A stretch of 64,000 nt of DNA from an uncultured Bacteroidota bacterium (lineage in GTDB: Bacteria; Bacteroidota; Bacteroidia; Flavobacteriales; Flavobacteriaceae): positions 1 through 64,000 of the forward strand of contig CACDPE010000004.1 of the NCBI GenBank assembly GCA_902554655.1. The letters run 5' to 3'. The position numbers were made by a program, and so were the translations under genes. Below the pieces are notes generated by a model. That model had not been told where the DNA came from and ran no database searches. It was given only the letters and a program-made list of their open reading frames with translations. The number at the start of each line of letters is the position of its first letter. The first letter of the stretch is position 1. Below, in pieces: positions 53,129-62,630 of this stretch.

Positions 53129-54475
53129 ATGTTTATATTAACTAAAAAAATAAAAATCTTTTCACTAGTTCTAATAATTTTAGGTTTACTAGGAATAGCT
53201 TTTGGTTTTTATTCTGCTCCGAGTACTATTGAAGAAGCAAAAGAAATCATTGCAAACTCTCACCATGGTGACGATCATGCATCAAATCATAATTATAATG
53301 GAGAGGCACATTCTTCAATGATGGAATCTAATAAAGATCATTATTCAGATCATTTAGAAGATCATGAAATGTCACATGATGAACATGTTTTTCATCAATT
53401 AGCTAACAGACCCTGGGCTGCAGTATACGTAGCAGCATTTTTCTTTTTTATGATCTCACTTGGTACTCTTGCATTTTATGCAATTCAAAGAGCTGCTCAA
53501 GCTGGATGGTCTCCGTTATTATTTAGAGTTATGGAAGGTATTACTGGATATTTACTTCCAGGAGGAATTATTGTTTTAGTTGTTCTTTTATTATCAGCTC
53601 TACACTTTAATCATTTGTTTATTTGGATGGATCCTGAGGTTGTTGAACATGATAAAATTATTAAAGCTAAAAGTGGATATCTTAATGTTCCGTTTTTCTT
53701 AGCAAGAGGAGTTTTTTATTTGGCTGGGTGGTCTCTTTATAGATATTTTTCCAGAAAATTTTCAATTGCACAAGATAATTCTAATGATATTTCAAACCAT
53801 GTAAAGAACTTCAAATTATCTGCTGGTTTTTTAGCATTTTTTATTGTGACTGAATCTATGATGTCTTGGGATTGGATAATGTCGATAGATCCACACTGGT
53901 TTAGTACATTATTTGGGTGGTATGTTTTTGCAAGTATGGTTGTTTCGGCAATCACAGTAATTGCTCTCATGATAATATTTCTAAAATCGTTGGGATACTT
54001 AGAAAAAGTTAACCATAATCATTTACATGACTTAGCCAAATTCATGTTTGGTTTTAGTGTATTTTGGGCTTATTTATGGTTCTCACAATTTATGTTAATA
54101 TGGTATGCTAACATACCCGAAGAAGTTACATATTTTATAACACGACTTGAGGACTATCAAATTCCATTTTTAGGAATGCTGGTTATGAATTTTATTTTAC
54201 CATTTCTAATACTTATAAATTCAGATTTTAAAAGGTTGAATTGGATTATTGTAATGGCAGGTATAATTATTTTAATTGGACATTACATGGATGTATTTAA
54301 TATGATCATGCCTTCTGCTGTAGGTGACCAATGGTCTTTTGGAATCCCTGAGTTAGGATCTTTAATGTTTTTTACAGGATTATTTGTTTACATTGTTTTT
54401 GATTCATTAACAAAAGCTCCATTAGAAGCTGCTGGTGATCCTTTAAATAAAGAAAGCGAAAAATTTGTTTACTAA
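53129..54475 (+). CDS. actF: alternative complex III, membrane subunit ActF with histidine-rich loop
   Basis: A 448-residue membrane protein with about ten helices, homologous to ActC (NrfD-like halves). After helix 1 (about 8-28) there is a histidine- and aspartate-rich segment near residues 45-90 (HHGDD, DHEMSHDEHVFHQ), then NRPWAAVYVAAFFFFMISLGTLAFY. Such His-rich stretches are known to me in flavobacterial ActF; metal binding is not shown. It lies 5 bases after actE and 23 bases before coxB. Confidence 0.92.
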   Translation: MFILTKKIKIFSLVLIILGLLGIAFGFYSAPSTIEEAKEIIANSHHGDDHASNHNYNGEAHSSMMESNKDHYSDHLEDHEMSHDEHVFHQLANRPWAAVYVAAFFFFMISLGTLAFYAIQRAAQAGWSPLLFRVMEGITGYLLPGGIIVLVVLLLSALHFNHLFIWMDPEVVEHDKIIKAKSGYLNVPFFLARGVFYLAGWSLYRYFSRKFSIAQDNSNDISNHVKNFKLSAGFLAFFIVTESMMSWDWIMSIDPHWFSTLFGWYVFASMVVSAITVIALMIIFLKSLGYLEKVNHNHLHDLAKFMFGFSVFWAYLWFSQFMLIWYANIPEEVTYFITRLEDYQIPFLGMLVMNFILPFLILINSDFKRLNWIIVMAGIIILIGHYMDVFNMIMPSAVGDQWSFGIPELGSLMFFTGLFVYIVFDSLTKAPLEAAGDPLNKESEKFVY

Positions 54476-54498
54476 TTTATGATAAAAGATAAAATATA

Positions 54499-55572
54499 AT
54501 GACAGTATTACTTTCTATAATAGCAGTTACATTATTGGCAATATCCGTTTGGCAAATAACTAAGATTTTTGAAATATCAAATCTTGGAGCTAAAAAAGAT
54601 AATTCACAGATTGCATCTGAAAAAGATAACGATCTTCAAGGTAAATTAATGTTTGCTTTCTTAGTATTTATTTATCTAGTAACAATTTATTCATTTGCTT
54701 CATACACTAAAGTTCTTCTTCCAGAGTCAGCATCTGAGCATGGCTATACATATGACAAACTTTTGCTTATTTCATTTCTTGTAATTTTTATAGTTCAAAC
54801 CATAACTCAAGCATTATTACATTATTTTGCATATAAGTATAGAGGAATAAATGGTAGAAAAGCATCATTTATCACACATAATAACAAGTTAGAATTGGTT
54901 TGGACAGTCATTCCAGCCATAGTACTTTTTGCTTTAATACTTTATGGAATGACTACATGGTCTGATATAATGAATTTTGAAGAAGATGAAGATGCTTTGA
55001 TTGTAGAGTTATATGCTCAGCAATGGAACTGGAAAGCTAGATATGCTGGTGACGACAATGTTTTAGGCGATGCAAATGTTAGATTTTTAAATGATTTTGA
55101 TGGTAGAAATTCTGTTGGTATTGATGCCTCAGATCCTAATAGTCTGGATGATGTTGTTGTTACACAAGAGTTTCATCTTCCTGTTGATAGGAAGGTAATA
55201 TTTAAAATTAGATCTCAGGATGTTTTACATTCTGCTTACATGCCACATTTTAGAGCTCAAATGAATTGTGTTCCAGGAATGATTACTGAATTTTCTTTTA
55301 CACCAACTACAACTACAGCTGATATGAGATTAAATCCAGATGTAGTTGAAAAAGTCAATAGAATTAATAAAATTAGATATGATAATAGTCAAGAATTGAT
55401 TGCTAAAGGTGAGGAACCGTTAGAGCCATATCAATTTGATTATTTACTTCTTTGCGCAAAAATATGTGGATCTTCACATTATAACATGCAAATGAAGATT
55501 GTTGTAGAATCTGAAAAAGATTTTAATAAATGGTTAAATCAGCAGAAAACGTTTTCTGAGGTTATTCAATAA
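54499..55572 (+). CDS. coxB: cytochrome c oxidase subunit II
   Basis: CoxB, 357 aa, accepts electrons at CuA. Helix near 45-70, a second near 90-115, a third near 133-150, then the periplasmic cupredoxin domain. The CuA ligands are in LLCAKICGSSHYNMQMKIVV near residue 315-335 (C-x3-C-x3-H...M). AQQWNWKARYAG near 173 is the aromatic W-rich block. No fused cytochrome c domain is present, so the electron donor is likely ActE or another small cytochrome c. The 23-base gap to actF and the shared direction make it part of the act-cox operon. Confidence 0.94.
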   Translation: MTVLLSIIAVTLLAISVWQITKIFEISNLGAKKDNSQIASEKDNDLQGKLMFAFLVFIYLVTIYSFASYTKVLLPESASEHGYTYDKLLLISFLVIFIVQTITQALLHYFAYKYRGINGRKASFITHNNKLELVWTVIPAIVLFALILYGMTTWSDIMNFEEDEDALIVELYAQQWNWKARYAGDDNVLGDANVRFLNDFDGRNSVGIDASDPNSLDDVVVTQEFHLPVDRKVIFKIRSQDVLHSAYMPHFRAQMNCVPGMITEFSFTPTTTTADMRLNPDVVEKVNRINKIRYDNSQELIAKGEEPLEPYQFDYLLLCAKICGSSHYNMQMKIVVESEKDFNKWLNQQKTFSEVIQ

Positions 55573-55580
55573 AAAATAAT

Positions 55581-57380
55581 ATGTCTGTAGCTGTAAATAA
55601 TAATGTAGAAAATCACGATGAACATCATCATCACAAAGAAACTTTTATAACTAAATGGATCTTTAGTCAAGATCATAAAATGATTGCAAAACAGTATTTC
55701 GTTACTGGTGTACTAGTAATGGGTGTAATTGGTGTTTTGATGTCTTTATTATTTAGAATTCAACTTGCATGGCCTGAAGAATCCTTTTCAGTTTTTGAAA
55801 TTTTTTTAGGTGACAGATGGGCTCCTGATGGAGTTATGGATCCTAATATATATTTAGCATTAGTAACGATTCATGGTACAATTATGGTGTTTTTTGTTCT
55901 TACTGCTGGACTGAGTGGTACATTTAGTAATTTGTTAATTCCTCTTCAAATTGGTGCAAGAGATATGGCTTCTGGTTTTTTAAATATGGTTGCCTATTGG
56001 TTATTTTTTATCTCAAGTGTAATTATGGTTGCTTCACTCTTTGTTGAGGCTGGCCCTGCAGCAGCTGGATGGACAATATATCCACCACTCAGTGCGCTTC
56101 CACAAACACAGCCTGGTTCCGGTGCTGGAATGACATTATGGTTGGTGTCAATGGCATTTTTTATTGCATCTTCTTTGTTAGGGTCATTAAATTATATAGT
56201 TACTGTATTGAACTTGAGAACTAAAGGAATGACCATGTTTAGACTTCCCTTGACAATATGGGCTTTCTTTGTAACAGCAATTATTGGAGTTATATCGTTT
56301 CCTGTTTTATTATCTGCCGCATTACTTTTGATAATGGATAGATCTTTTGGAACATCATTCTTTTTATCAGATATTTTTGTTCAAGGTGAAGTTCTTCATT
56401 ACCAAGGCGGATCTCCAGTTCTTTTTGAACATTTATTTTGGTTTTTGGGACATCCTGAAGTTTATATTGTGTTATTACCAGCGCTTGGAATTACATCTGA
56501 GATAATCGCTACAAATTCTAGGAAACCTATTTTTGGATATAGAGCAATGGTTGCTTCAATTTTAGCTATTGCCTTTTTGTCAACTATTGTTTGGGGACAC
56601 CACATGTTTGTTACTGGAATGAATCCTTTTTTAGGTTCTGTATTTACATTTACAACTTTGTTAATTGCCATACCGTCTGCAGTTAAGGCATTTAATTATA
56701 TAGCAACTTTATGGAAAGGAAATTTGCAATTAAATCCCGCGATGTTGTTCTCAATTGGACTAGTTTCTACTTTTATCACTGGTGGTTTAACTGGTATAAT
56801 TTTAGGTGATAGCGCTTTAGATATTAATGTTCATGATACTTATTTTGTTGTTGCTCATTTCCATCTTGTGATGGGAATTTCAGCTCTCTATGGACTATTT
56901 GCTGGTGTTTACCATTGGTTTCCAAAATTATATGGAAGAATGATGAATAAAACGCTTGGTTATGTACATTTTTGGATTACAGCCATAGGTGCTTACGGTA
57001 TCTTTTTTCCAATGCATTTCATTGGAATGGCAGGTTTACCTAGAAGATATTACACAAATACTGCATTTCCATATTTTGATGATTTAGCTGATATCAATGT
57101 TTTAATTACAGTATTCGCTTTGATTACTGGTTTAGCCCAACTTATCTTTTTATATAACTTTATTCATAGTATGTATTTTGGAAAAAAATCTGAAAAAAAT
57201 CCATGGAAATCTAATACACTTGAATGGACAGCCCCTGTTGAGCACATTCACGGAAACTGGCCAGGTAAAATTCCTGAGGTTCACAGATGGGCATATGACT
57301 ATAGTAAGCCAGGGAAAAAACAAGATTTTGTTCCCCAGTCAACTCCAATTGCTAGTGGTGAAAATATTACAGAGCATTAG
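55581..57380 (+). CDS. coxA: cytochrome c oxidase subunit I (A1-type heme-copper oxidase)
   Basis: CoxA, 599 aa, about 12-14 helices. The heme a ligand His is in IHGTIMVFFVLTAGLSG; the CuB site has HPEVYIVLLPALG (Glu and the Tyr cross-linked to His) and WGHHMFVTGM near 345; the last heme ligands are HDTYFVVAHFHLVMG near 420. The Glu in GHPEVY marks the A1 type. The N-terminus is His-rich (NHDEHHHHKETF). Subunit III and assembly factors (SCO, Cox11) are not in the window. It reduces oxygen to water and pumps protons. Confidence 0.96.
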   Translation: MSVAVNNNVENHDEHHHHKETFITKWIFSQDHKMIAKQYFVTGVLVMGVIGVLMSLLFRIQLAWPEESFSVFEIFLGDRWAPDGVMDPNIYLALVTIHGTIMVFFVLTAGLSGTFSNLLIPLQIGARDMASGFLNMVAYWLFFISSVIMVASLFVEAGPAAAGWTIYPPLSALPQTQPGSGAGMTLWLVSMAFFIASSLLGSLNYIVTVLNLRTKGMTMFRLPLTIWAFFVTAIIGVISFPVLLSAALLLIMDRSFGTSFFLSDIFVQGEVLHYQGGSPVLFEHLFWFLGHPEVYIVLLPALGITSEIIATNSRKPIFGYRAMVASILAIAFLSTIVWGHHMFVTGMNPFLGSVFTFTTLLIAIPSAVKAFNYIATLWKGNLQLNPAMLFSIGLVSTFITGGLTGIILGDSALDINVHDTYFVVAHFHLVMGISALYGLFAGVYHWFPKLYGRMMNKTLGYVHFWITAIGAYGIFFPMHFIGMAGLPRRYYTNTAFPYFDDLADINVLITVFALITGLAQLIFLYNFIHSMYFGKKSEKNPWKSNTLEWTAPVEHIHGNWPGKIPEVHRWAYDYSKPGKKQDFVPQSTPIASGENITEH

Positions 57381-57416
57381 ATAGTTTTTTCAATTATTCT
57401 TAAGTCAACTTTTGAC

Positions 57417-57424
57417 TATATTTG
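57417..57424 (+). promoter_or_regulatory. putative -7 box TATATTTG for ruvB
   Basis: TATATTTG fits TAnnTTTG and ends 3 bases before the ruvB ATG at 57428. A start site here would place the ATG at the transcript's 5' end. An in-frame TTG within the box (57422-57424) should not be taken as the start. No -33 TTG is seen. Confidence 0.4.
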
Positions 57425-57427
57425 AAT

Positions 57428-58453
57428 ATGAATGAAAATCTTGATCCTACCAATGAAAATTTTTCAAAAGAGGATTTAGAGATTGATAAAGCATTAAGGC
57501 CACTAAATTTTGATGATTTTAATGGTCAGAAAAAAGTTTTAGATAATCTTAAAATTTTTGTTCAGGCAGCAAATCAGCGTTCAGAAGCATTAGACCACAC
57601 ATTACTTCATGGTCCACCAGGCTTAGGTAAAACAACTTTGGCTCATATTATTGCAAATGAATTAAGTGTTTCTCTAAAAGTATCATCCGGACCAGTTATT
57701 GATAAACCTGGTGACTTAGCTGGTTTATTAACCAGTCTTGAAAATAGAGATGTTTTATTTATTGATGAGATTCACAGACTTTCTCCGGTAGTTGAAGAGT
57801 ATTTATACTCAGCTATGGAGGATTATAAGATTGATATTATGATAGAATCAGGTCCAAATGCACGATCTGTTCAAATTAATCTCAATCAATTTACGTTAAT
57901 TGGTGCTACAACAAGATCTGGATTACTTACTGCTCCCATGAGAGCAAGATTTGGAATTAATAATAGGCTTGAATACTACGATAATGATACTTTATCTAAA
58001 ATTATAAGAAGAAGTGCAAAAATTTTAAATATTAAAATTGATAATTCAGCCTCAGTCGAGATTGCAAGTAGAAGTAGAGGTACCCCTAGAATATGTAATT
58101 CATTACTTAGAAGAGTTAGAGATTTTGCTCAAATTAAAGGAGATGGAAATATTGATTTAGAAATTACAAAATATTCCTTGGAAGCTCTTAATGTAGATAA
58201 GTATGGGCTAGATGAAATGGATAATAAAATACTTACTACTTTAATTAAAAAATTTAGGGGTGGGCCAGTAGGTATAACTACCTTAGCTACTGCTGTTTCA
58301 GAAACTTCTGAAACAATTGAAGAAGTATACGAACCATTTCTTATTCAACAAGGCTTTCTAATGCGAACTCCCAGAGGAAGACAAGTTACAGAGAAAGCTT
58401 ATAAACACTTAGGCTTAACACCCTTAAATGATCAAAGTAACCTTTTTAGTTAG
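57428..58453 (+). CDS. ruvB: Holliday junction branch migration ATPase RuvB
   Basis: RuvB, 341 aa, the AAA+ motor for branch migration. Motifs: [11 protein letters not shown] near residue 25, Walker [14 protein letters not shown] near 61, Walker [24 protein letters not shown] (in part) near 111, sensor 1 [19 protein letters not shown] and the arginine finger in RSRGTPRI near 215. The C-terminal winged helix has [10 protein letters not shown] and [13 protein letters not shown] chose the ATG at 57428 (MNENLDP); the upstream TTG lies in a promoter-like box. Confidence 0.96.
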   Translation: MNENLDPTNENFSKEDLEIDKALRPLNFDDFNGQKKVLDNLKIFVQAANQRSEALDHTLLHGPPGLGKTTLAHIIANELSVSLKVSSGPVIDKPGDLAGLLTSLENRDVLFIDEIHRLSPVVEEYLYSAMEDYKIDIMIESGPNARSVQINLNQFTLIGATTRSGLLTAPMRARFGINNRLEYYDNDTLSKIIRRSAKILNIKIDNSASVEIASRSRGTPRICNSLLRRVRDFAQIKGDGNIDLEITKYSLEALNVDKYGLDEMDNKILTTLIKKFRGGPVGITTLATAVSETSETIEEVYEPFLIQQGFLMRTPRGRQVTEKAYKHLGLTPLNDQSNLFS

Positions 58454-58456
58454 ATT

Positions 58457-59377
58457 TTGTCAACAATCAATTCAAATACATTACTTGTTAAATCTATCGC
58501 AAAAGATTTAGGATTTATGTCATGTGGTATTTCCAAATCTGGTTTTCTTGAAGATGAAGCCGATAGATTTGAAAAATGGCTAAAAAATAACTATCATGGA
58601 ACAATGTCTTATATGCAAAGAAATTTTGATAAAAGACTTGATACAACCAAACTGGTAGAGGGGTCAAAAAGTGTTATATCACTTTTATATAATTATTATC
58701 CAAAAAAAAAACAAAATCCTAATTCATATAAAATTTCAAAATATGCATATGGAATTGATTATCACTATGTTATAAAAGATAAATTAAAAAATTTTGTTTC
58801 TATTTTGAAAGAGAAAATTGGAGATGTGAATTCAAGAGTTTTTGTTGATTCTGCTCCAATACTTGAAAGAGCTTGGGCAAAAAAAAGCGGGTTGGGTTGG
58901 ATTGGTAAAAACACAAATTTAATTAGTAAAAAAACTGGATCATTCTTTTTTATTTCAGAGATTATTATCGATTTAGATTTAATTCCTGACAACGAAGTTA
59001 CAGACCATTGTGGACAATGTACAGCTTGTATGGATTCTTGCCCAACTGGAGCATTTTATGAGCCATATAAGCTTGATGCATCCAAATGTATTTCTTATTT
59101 AACCATAGAGCTTAAAGATAAAATTTCAGATAAGTTTGATGCTCAATTTAAAGATTGGATTTTTGGTTGTGATATATGTCAGGATGTTTGTCCTTGGAAT
59201 AAATTTTCAAGTGAGCACAATGAGCCTTTATTTAATCCAATAGATCAGGTTGTAAATTATTCAAAAAAAGATTGGATAGAAATTACTAATGAAGTTTTTG
59301 ATGCAATTTTTGAGAACAGTCCAATTAATAGACCTAAGTTTGATGGTTTTAAAAGGAATATTGAATTTGTAAAATGA
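58457..59377 (+). CDS. queG: epoxyqueuosine reductase QueG
   Basis: QueG, 306 aa, reduces epoxyqueuosine to queuosine in tRNA using cobalamin and two [4Fe-4S] clusters. The catalytic region shows [24 protein letters not shown] (in part) near residue 131, with the catalytic Asp. Cluster ligands are in [16 protein letters not shown] near 191 and [11 protein letters not shown] near 238. The start is TTG at 58457, three bases after the ruvB stop; no earlier or later ATG fits before the conserved N-terminal [15 protein letters not shown]. The stop overlaps the next gene as ATGA. Confidence 0.94.
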   Translation: MSTINSNTLLVKSIAKDLGFMSCGISKSGFLEDEADRFEKWLKNNYHGTMSYMQRNFDKRLDTTKLVEGSKSVISLLYNYYPKKKQNPNSYKISKYAYGIDYHYVIKDKLKNFVSILKEKIGDVNSRVFVDSAPILERAWAKKSGLGWIGKNTNLISKKTGSFFFISEIIIDLDLIPDNEVTDHCGQCTACMDSCPTGAFYEPYKLDASKCISYLTIELKDKISDKFDAQFKDWIFGCDICQDVCPWNKFSSEHNEPLFNPIDQVVNYSKKDWIEITNEVFDAIFENSPINRPKFDGFKRNIEFVK

Positions 59378-60357
59378 GTTATAAATCACTTCCAAAAATC
59401 GAACTTCATATTCATCTCGATTGTAGTCTTAGTTACAATGTTGTGAAGAAATTAAGACCAGAAATTACAATTCAAGAATACAATCAAAATTTTAAAGCTG
59501 GAGCAAGTTGTTATTCTTTAAATCACTATATACAATGTGCCGATAATGCAATTTCTCTAATGCAAACTAAAGAAAGTTTAGAGTTGGTTTTAGAAGATTT
59601 CTTTGATCAATTAGTTGAAGACAATGTGATTTATTGTGAAATAAGATTTGCCCCACTTTTACATATTGAAAAAAATTTAAATTCAATGGAAGTTGTAGAT
59701 ATTTTATGTAAGAAAATGAATCAACTTTCAAAAAAAACTGGAATTATTACAGGCTTAATATTATGTACTCTTCGCCATTATTCTAAATCACAAAGTATGG
59801 AAACTGTTAAATTGGTAAATGAATTTTATGATAAAGGTGTTGTTGGTTTCGATATTGCAGCAGATGAGGCAGGGTTCCCAATTGACAATCATATATCAGC
59901 CTTTGAATATGCACAATATAACAAGTTAAATTGTACTGCACATGCTGGTGAAGCCATGGGCGCTGAAAGTGTTTGGGAAACAATAAATAAACTTAAGCCA
60001 AAAAGAATAGGTCATGGAGTGAGATCAATTGAAGATGAAAAATTAATTGATTTTATTTTAGAAAATAACTATCATCTTGAAGTTTGTCCTACAAGTAACA
60101 TTAAAACCAAAACTTTTGAATCTATCAATAAACATACTATTGACAAATTATTTAAAAAAAATATATCGTTGAGTGTAAATACTGATGGTAGAACAATTTC
60201 AGATGTTAACTTAAATGAAGAGTATCACAAGCTAAGTAATTCTTTTGGCTGGTCAGTTCAACAATTAAAGCAATGTAATTTAAATGCTATTGATCATGCT
60301 TTCACTACAGACAATAATAAAGAACTTCTCAGGCAAGAAATTAATCGAGCTTACTGA
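59374..60357 (+). CDS. add: adenosine deaminase
   Basis: A metal-dependent deaminase of 327 aa that converts adenosine to inosine. Zinc ligands are in [12 protein letters not shown] near residue 8 (HxH), TAHAGEAMG near 190 (His and catalytic Glu) and [11 protein letters not shown] near 265 (Asp). The HLDCS text has Cys where most family members have Gly, and NTDGRT replaces NTDDP, but the catalytic residues are kept. Specificity for adenosine over adenine or other nucleosides is by family. It is coupled to queG through a 4-base overlap and followed after 4 bases by tRNA-Arg. Confidence 0.88.
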   Translation: MSYKSLPKIELHIHLDCSLSYNVVKKLRPEITIQEYNQNFKAGASCYSLNHYIQCADNAISLMQTKESLELVLEDFFDQLVEDNVIYCEIRFAPLLHIEKNLNSMEVVDILCKKMNQLSKKTGIITGLILCTLRHYSKSQSMETVKLVNEFYDKGVVGFDIAADEAGFPIDNHISAFEYAQYNKLNCTAHAGEAMGAESVWETINKLKPKRIGHGVRSIEDEKLIDFILENNYHLEVCPTSNIKTKTFESINKHTIDKLFKKNISLSVNTDGRTISDVNLNEEYHKLSNSFGWSVQQLKQCNLNAIDHAFTTDNNKELLRQEINRAY

Positions 60358-60361
60358 AAAT

Positions 60362-60433
60362 AGCCCTATAGTTCAACGGATAGAACAAAAGTTTCCTAAA
60401 CTTTAGATCTAGGTTCGATTCCTAGTAGGGCTA
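60362..60433 (+). tRNA. tRNA-Arg (anticodon CCT)
   Basis: Hand fold: acceptor AGCCCTA/TAGGGCT, D stem GTTC/GAAC, anticodon stem AAAGT/ACTTT with loop TTCCTAA (anticodon CCT, codon AGG), T stem CTAGG/CCTAG with loop TTCGATT, discriminator A at 60433. CCA is not encoded. It sits 4 bases after the add stop and 3 bases before the end of the convergent photolyase gene, so it is probably processed from the queG-add transcript. Confidence 0.94.
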
Positions 60434-60436
60434 CAA

Positions 60437-61900
60437 TTACCTGTCAAAAGCTGTCCTATCCGAGTTTGTATGTTTTAACAGTATTCTTTTAGATTCTAAT
60501 TTTACTTTAGGGTCATTTTTCATGGCCCAAAGTTGTGATGCAGCATGTTTATATGTTGAACTAATGTCTACAATAGGTTCAGGATAATCCTCACCAATTT
60601 TACAATTAAATGTTTCTTGATCGATTTCACTTAATTTCCAAGGTTCAAAAACCAATGGTGTAGGAATTTCTTTTAGTTTAGGTATCCATTTTTTTATAAA
60701 AACACCTTCACTATCATGTTCTTTTGCATTTTTTGTTGGGTTATATATTCTAATCATATTTATTCCAGTTTCACCTGCCTGCATTTGAAACTGGGAATAA
60801 TGAATACCTGGTTCGAAGTCAAGAAAATTATTTGCCAGAAAAACAACACCTTCTTGCCAGGGTTGCCAGAGATGATGGGTTAAAAACGAAACTAACATAG
60901 CTCTCATTCTAAAATTTAAATATCCAGTTTCTACTAAACAATTCATACATGCATCAACTAGTGGATAACCAGTTTCTCCCATCTCCCAGGCTTTTATATA
61001 TTTTTTATTTACTTTTTTTTCTAGTTTTTGATAACCTTTATTTACACTCCTAAATTGCATTTTACTTTCCATTTCAAATTTCTGAATAAAGTGGGCCTGC
61101 CATCTTAACCTGGAGGTAAACCCATTTACCTGAAATTTTGATTTTCCATGACTTGATTGTTCTTTAGCTCTTTGCCATACATATCTTGTTGAGATATTGC
61201 CCCACGAAATATATGGGGATAATCTTGAACAATTAGTTCTAGATAATTCCGGCTTACTTATATTGTTTTGATATTTATTTATTCTGGAATCTAGAAAGCT
61301 ATCTAAATATTTTAAGGCATTTGTAGTACCTCCTTTTTGAAATTTAGACTCTGAGTTTATTTTAATTTTTTTTTCTTTAAAAGTATTTTTATTTAGAGTT
61401 ATAAAATCATCGAGTTTTGGATTTATTAACTCAATTTTTTTTTTCATGTAATTATTCCAATTTAAAATCCAATTTTTTCTATTCTTAAGACCTCTAAAGA
61501 CTCCGTTATTTATTTCTTCAATCCACTTAATTTTATTTTTATTACAATAGTCCTTAAATTTTAAATCTCTTTTAAAAGATTTTTCTAAGCCAGTTTCCGT
61601 GTGTGAAAAAACTTTCTCGATATCAAATTTTGTTTTTAGCTTTTTGATAATTGAAATAATATTATCTTCAAAAAAATGAACTCTAGTTCCAAGTTTTTTA
61701 AAATACAAATTTAAATCAATCAAAGATTCGTTAATAAAACGGATATGTCTTTTGCTGAAATGTTCGTCCTCGAGTAAAGGCTTATCAAAACAATAAATCA
61801 AAAGCAATTTATTTTTTTGCTTTAAAGCATTTGCAAGAGCTAGATTGTCTACAGTTCTTAAGTCTCTTTTAAACCAATAAATATTTATTGATTCTTTCAA
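60437..61900 (-). CDS. photolyase/cryptochrome family protein with unusual active site
   Basis: A 487-residue flavoprotein. The N-terminal antenna-binding alpha/beta domain (about 1-130) starts with INIYWFKRDLRTVDNLAL. The FAD domain (about 200-487) has RLSPYISWGNISTR, TSRLRWQAHFIQKFE, YIKAWEMGETGYPLVDACM, LNFRMRAMLVSFL, WQPWQEGVVF and MIRIYNPTKNAKEHD. The first two tryptophans of the E. coli electron chain (in KAWEMG and QPWQEG) are kept. The segment that reads NNGGWQW in E. coli is here HYSQFQMQ, so the FAD-proximal Trp and the Asn near flavin N5 are both replaced. It may be a light sensor or act on a different lesion. The start is TTG at 61900; it lies 5 bases after the Rieske gene. Confidence 0.88.
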   Translation of the reverse strand: MKESINIYWFKRDLRTVDNLALANALKQKNKLLLIYCFDKPLLEDEHFSKRHIRFINESLIDLNLYFKKLGTRVHFFEDNIISIIKKLKTKFDIEKVFSHTETGLEKSFKRDLKFKDYCNKNKIKWIEEINNGVFRGLKNRKNWILNWNNYMKKKIELINPKLDDFITLNKNTFKEKKIKINSESKFQKGGTTNALKYLDSFLDSRINKYQNNISKPELSRTNCSRLSPYISWGNISTRYVWQRAKEQSSHGKSKFQVNGFTSRLRWQAHFIQKFEMESKMQFRSVNKGYQKLEKKVNKKYIKAWEMGETGYPLVDACMNCLVETGYLNFRMRAMLVSFLTHHLWQPWQEGVVFLANNFLDFEPGIHYSQFQMQAGETGINMIRIYNPTKNAKEHDSEGVFIKKWIPKLKEIPTPLVFEPWKLSEIDQETFNCKIGEDYPEPIVDISSTYKHAASQLWAMKNDPKVKLESKRILLKHTNSDRTAFDR

Positions 61901-61905
61901 TATTT

Positions 61906-62436
61906 TTAAACATTAATAACGAGACTATTGTCATTAACAGTAGCTGTATAACATTTTAGTGAACCATTTTTAGATCCATTTTGGGCAATGTTACTGGTGT
62001 TGCAGTCCGCATCAAATACACCACCATGTGCGCTACAAGAAAATTTATTATTGGAGTAAGACCATGAATTTTTGCTTCCAGCGTGAGGACATGTATTGGA
62101 AAATGCTCTGTAGCTTGTGGAATTAATTTTTAAAATTAACATGTTTTGAGCAGTGAAATTTATCCAATTGTTTGAATGGAGTGTACTAAACATGGCGTGA
62201 TTCAAGTCAACTGTTACAGTAGTGCCACTCACAGTGTATCCTTGACCAGAGTTATTGTTACCATTTCCGTTACTATTATTGTTATTATTCGATCCGTTTC
62301 CATAACCATAGTCTGAGTCATCGTCACCAGATGAACATGAATCTAAAACTGTTATACCCAAAAATGCCATGGCCACGGTGGGGCATACATTCATTAAAAA
62401 ATCGCGTCTATTATTGTTTTTGGCATTTTTTTTCAT
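61906..62436 (-). CDS. Rieske [2Fe-2S] lipoprotein with Tat-type signal
   Basis: A 176-residue protein. The N-terminus MKKNAKNNNRRDFLMNV has a twin-arginine motif, then a hydrophobic stretch and a lipobox Cys (ITVLDSC), so it is probably exported folded and lipid-anchored. A low-complexity linker of Asp, Gly and Asn follows (about 40-65). The Rieske domain holds NTCPHAGS and FSCSAHGG, with 15 residues between His and Cys, the full 2Cys-2His ligand set. No oxygenase domain or cytochrome b partner is adjacent. I chose the ATG at 62436; an upstream in-frame codon at 62502 lies beyond the promoter. Confidence 0.88.
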   Translation of the reverse strand: MKKNAKNNNRRDFLMNVCPTVAMAFLGITVLDSCSSGDDDSDYGYGNGSNNNNNSNGNGNNNSGQGYTVSGTTVTVDLNHAMFSTLHSNNWINFTAQNMLILKINSTSYRAFSNTCPHAGSKNSWSYSNNKFSCSAHGGVFDADCNTSNIAQNGSKNGSLKCYTATVNDNSLVINV

Positions 62437-62471
62437 ATTAAATTTTACATACACATTTTCAAATCTTGTGC

Positions 62472-62502
62472 CAAATTTAATTTGATTAATATGCCATTTC
62501 AA
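62472..62502 (-). promoter_or_regulatory. Rieske-photolyase promoter: TTG - 20 bases - TAAATTTG
   Basis: On the minus strand a TTG (62502-62500) is followed after 20 bases by TAAATTTG (62479-62472), a full match to the Bacteroidota consensus. The ATG at 62436 is 35 bases further on. It should drive the Rieske and photolyase genes. Confidence 0.65.
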
Positions 62503-62580
62503 GAAATTATTATATTATGTTTGCTTGAAATTTTATTTAAAGCACATCAAAATTAAATTTTACCTATACACACAGAAAAA

Positions 62581-62588
62581 TACTTTTG
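62581..62588 (+). promoter_or_regulatory. putative -7 box TACTTTTG for the right-edge sensor gene
   Basis: TACTTTTG fits TAnnTTTG, with the ATG of the next gene 42 bases downstream at 62631. At the -33 position the sequence is TTT, not TTG. It points away from the Rieske promoter. Confidence 0.4.
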
Positions 62589-62630
62589 ATTGTTTTGTTT
62601 GTTTAAATATTTATGTAATAATCTGATTGT

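Noticed and set aside
59374-60357. Loss of activity in adenosine deaminase because of HLDCS and NTDGRT
   Set aside because: The zinc-binding His pair, the HAGE Glu and the Asp are all in place; the changed positions are not catalytic.
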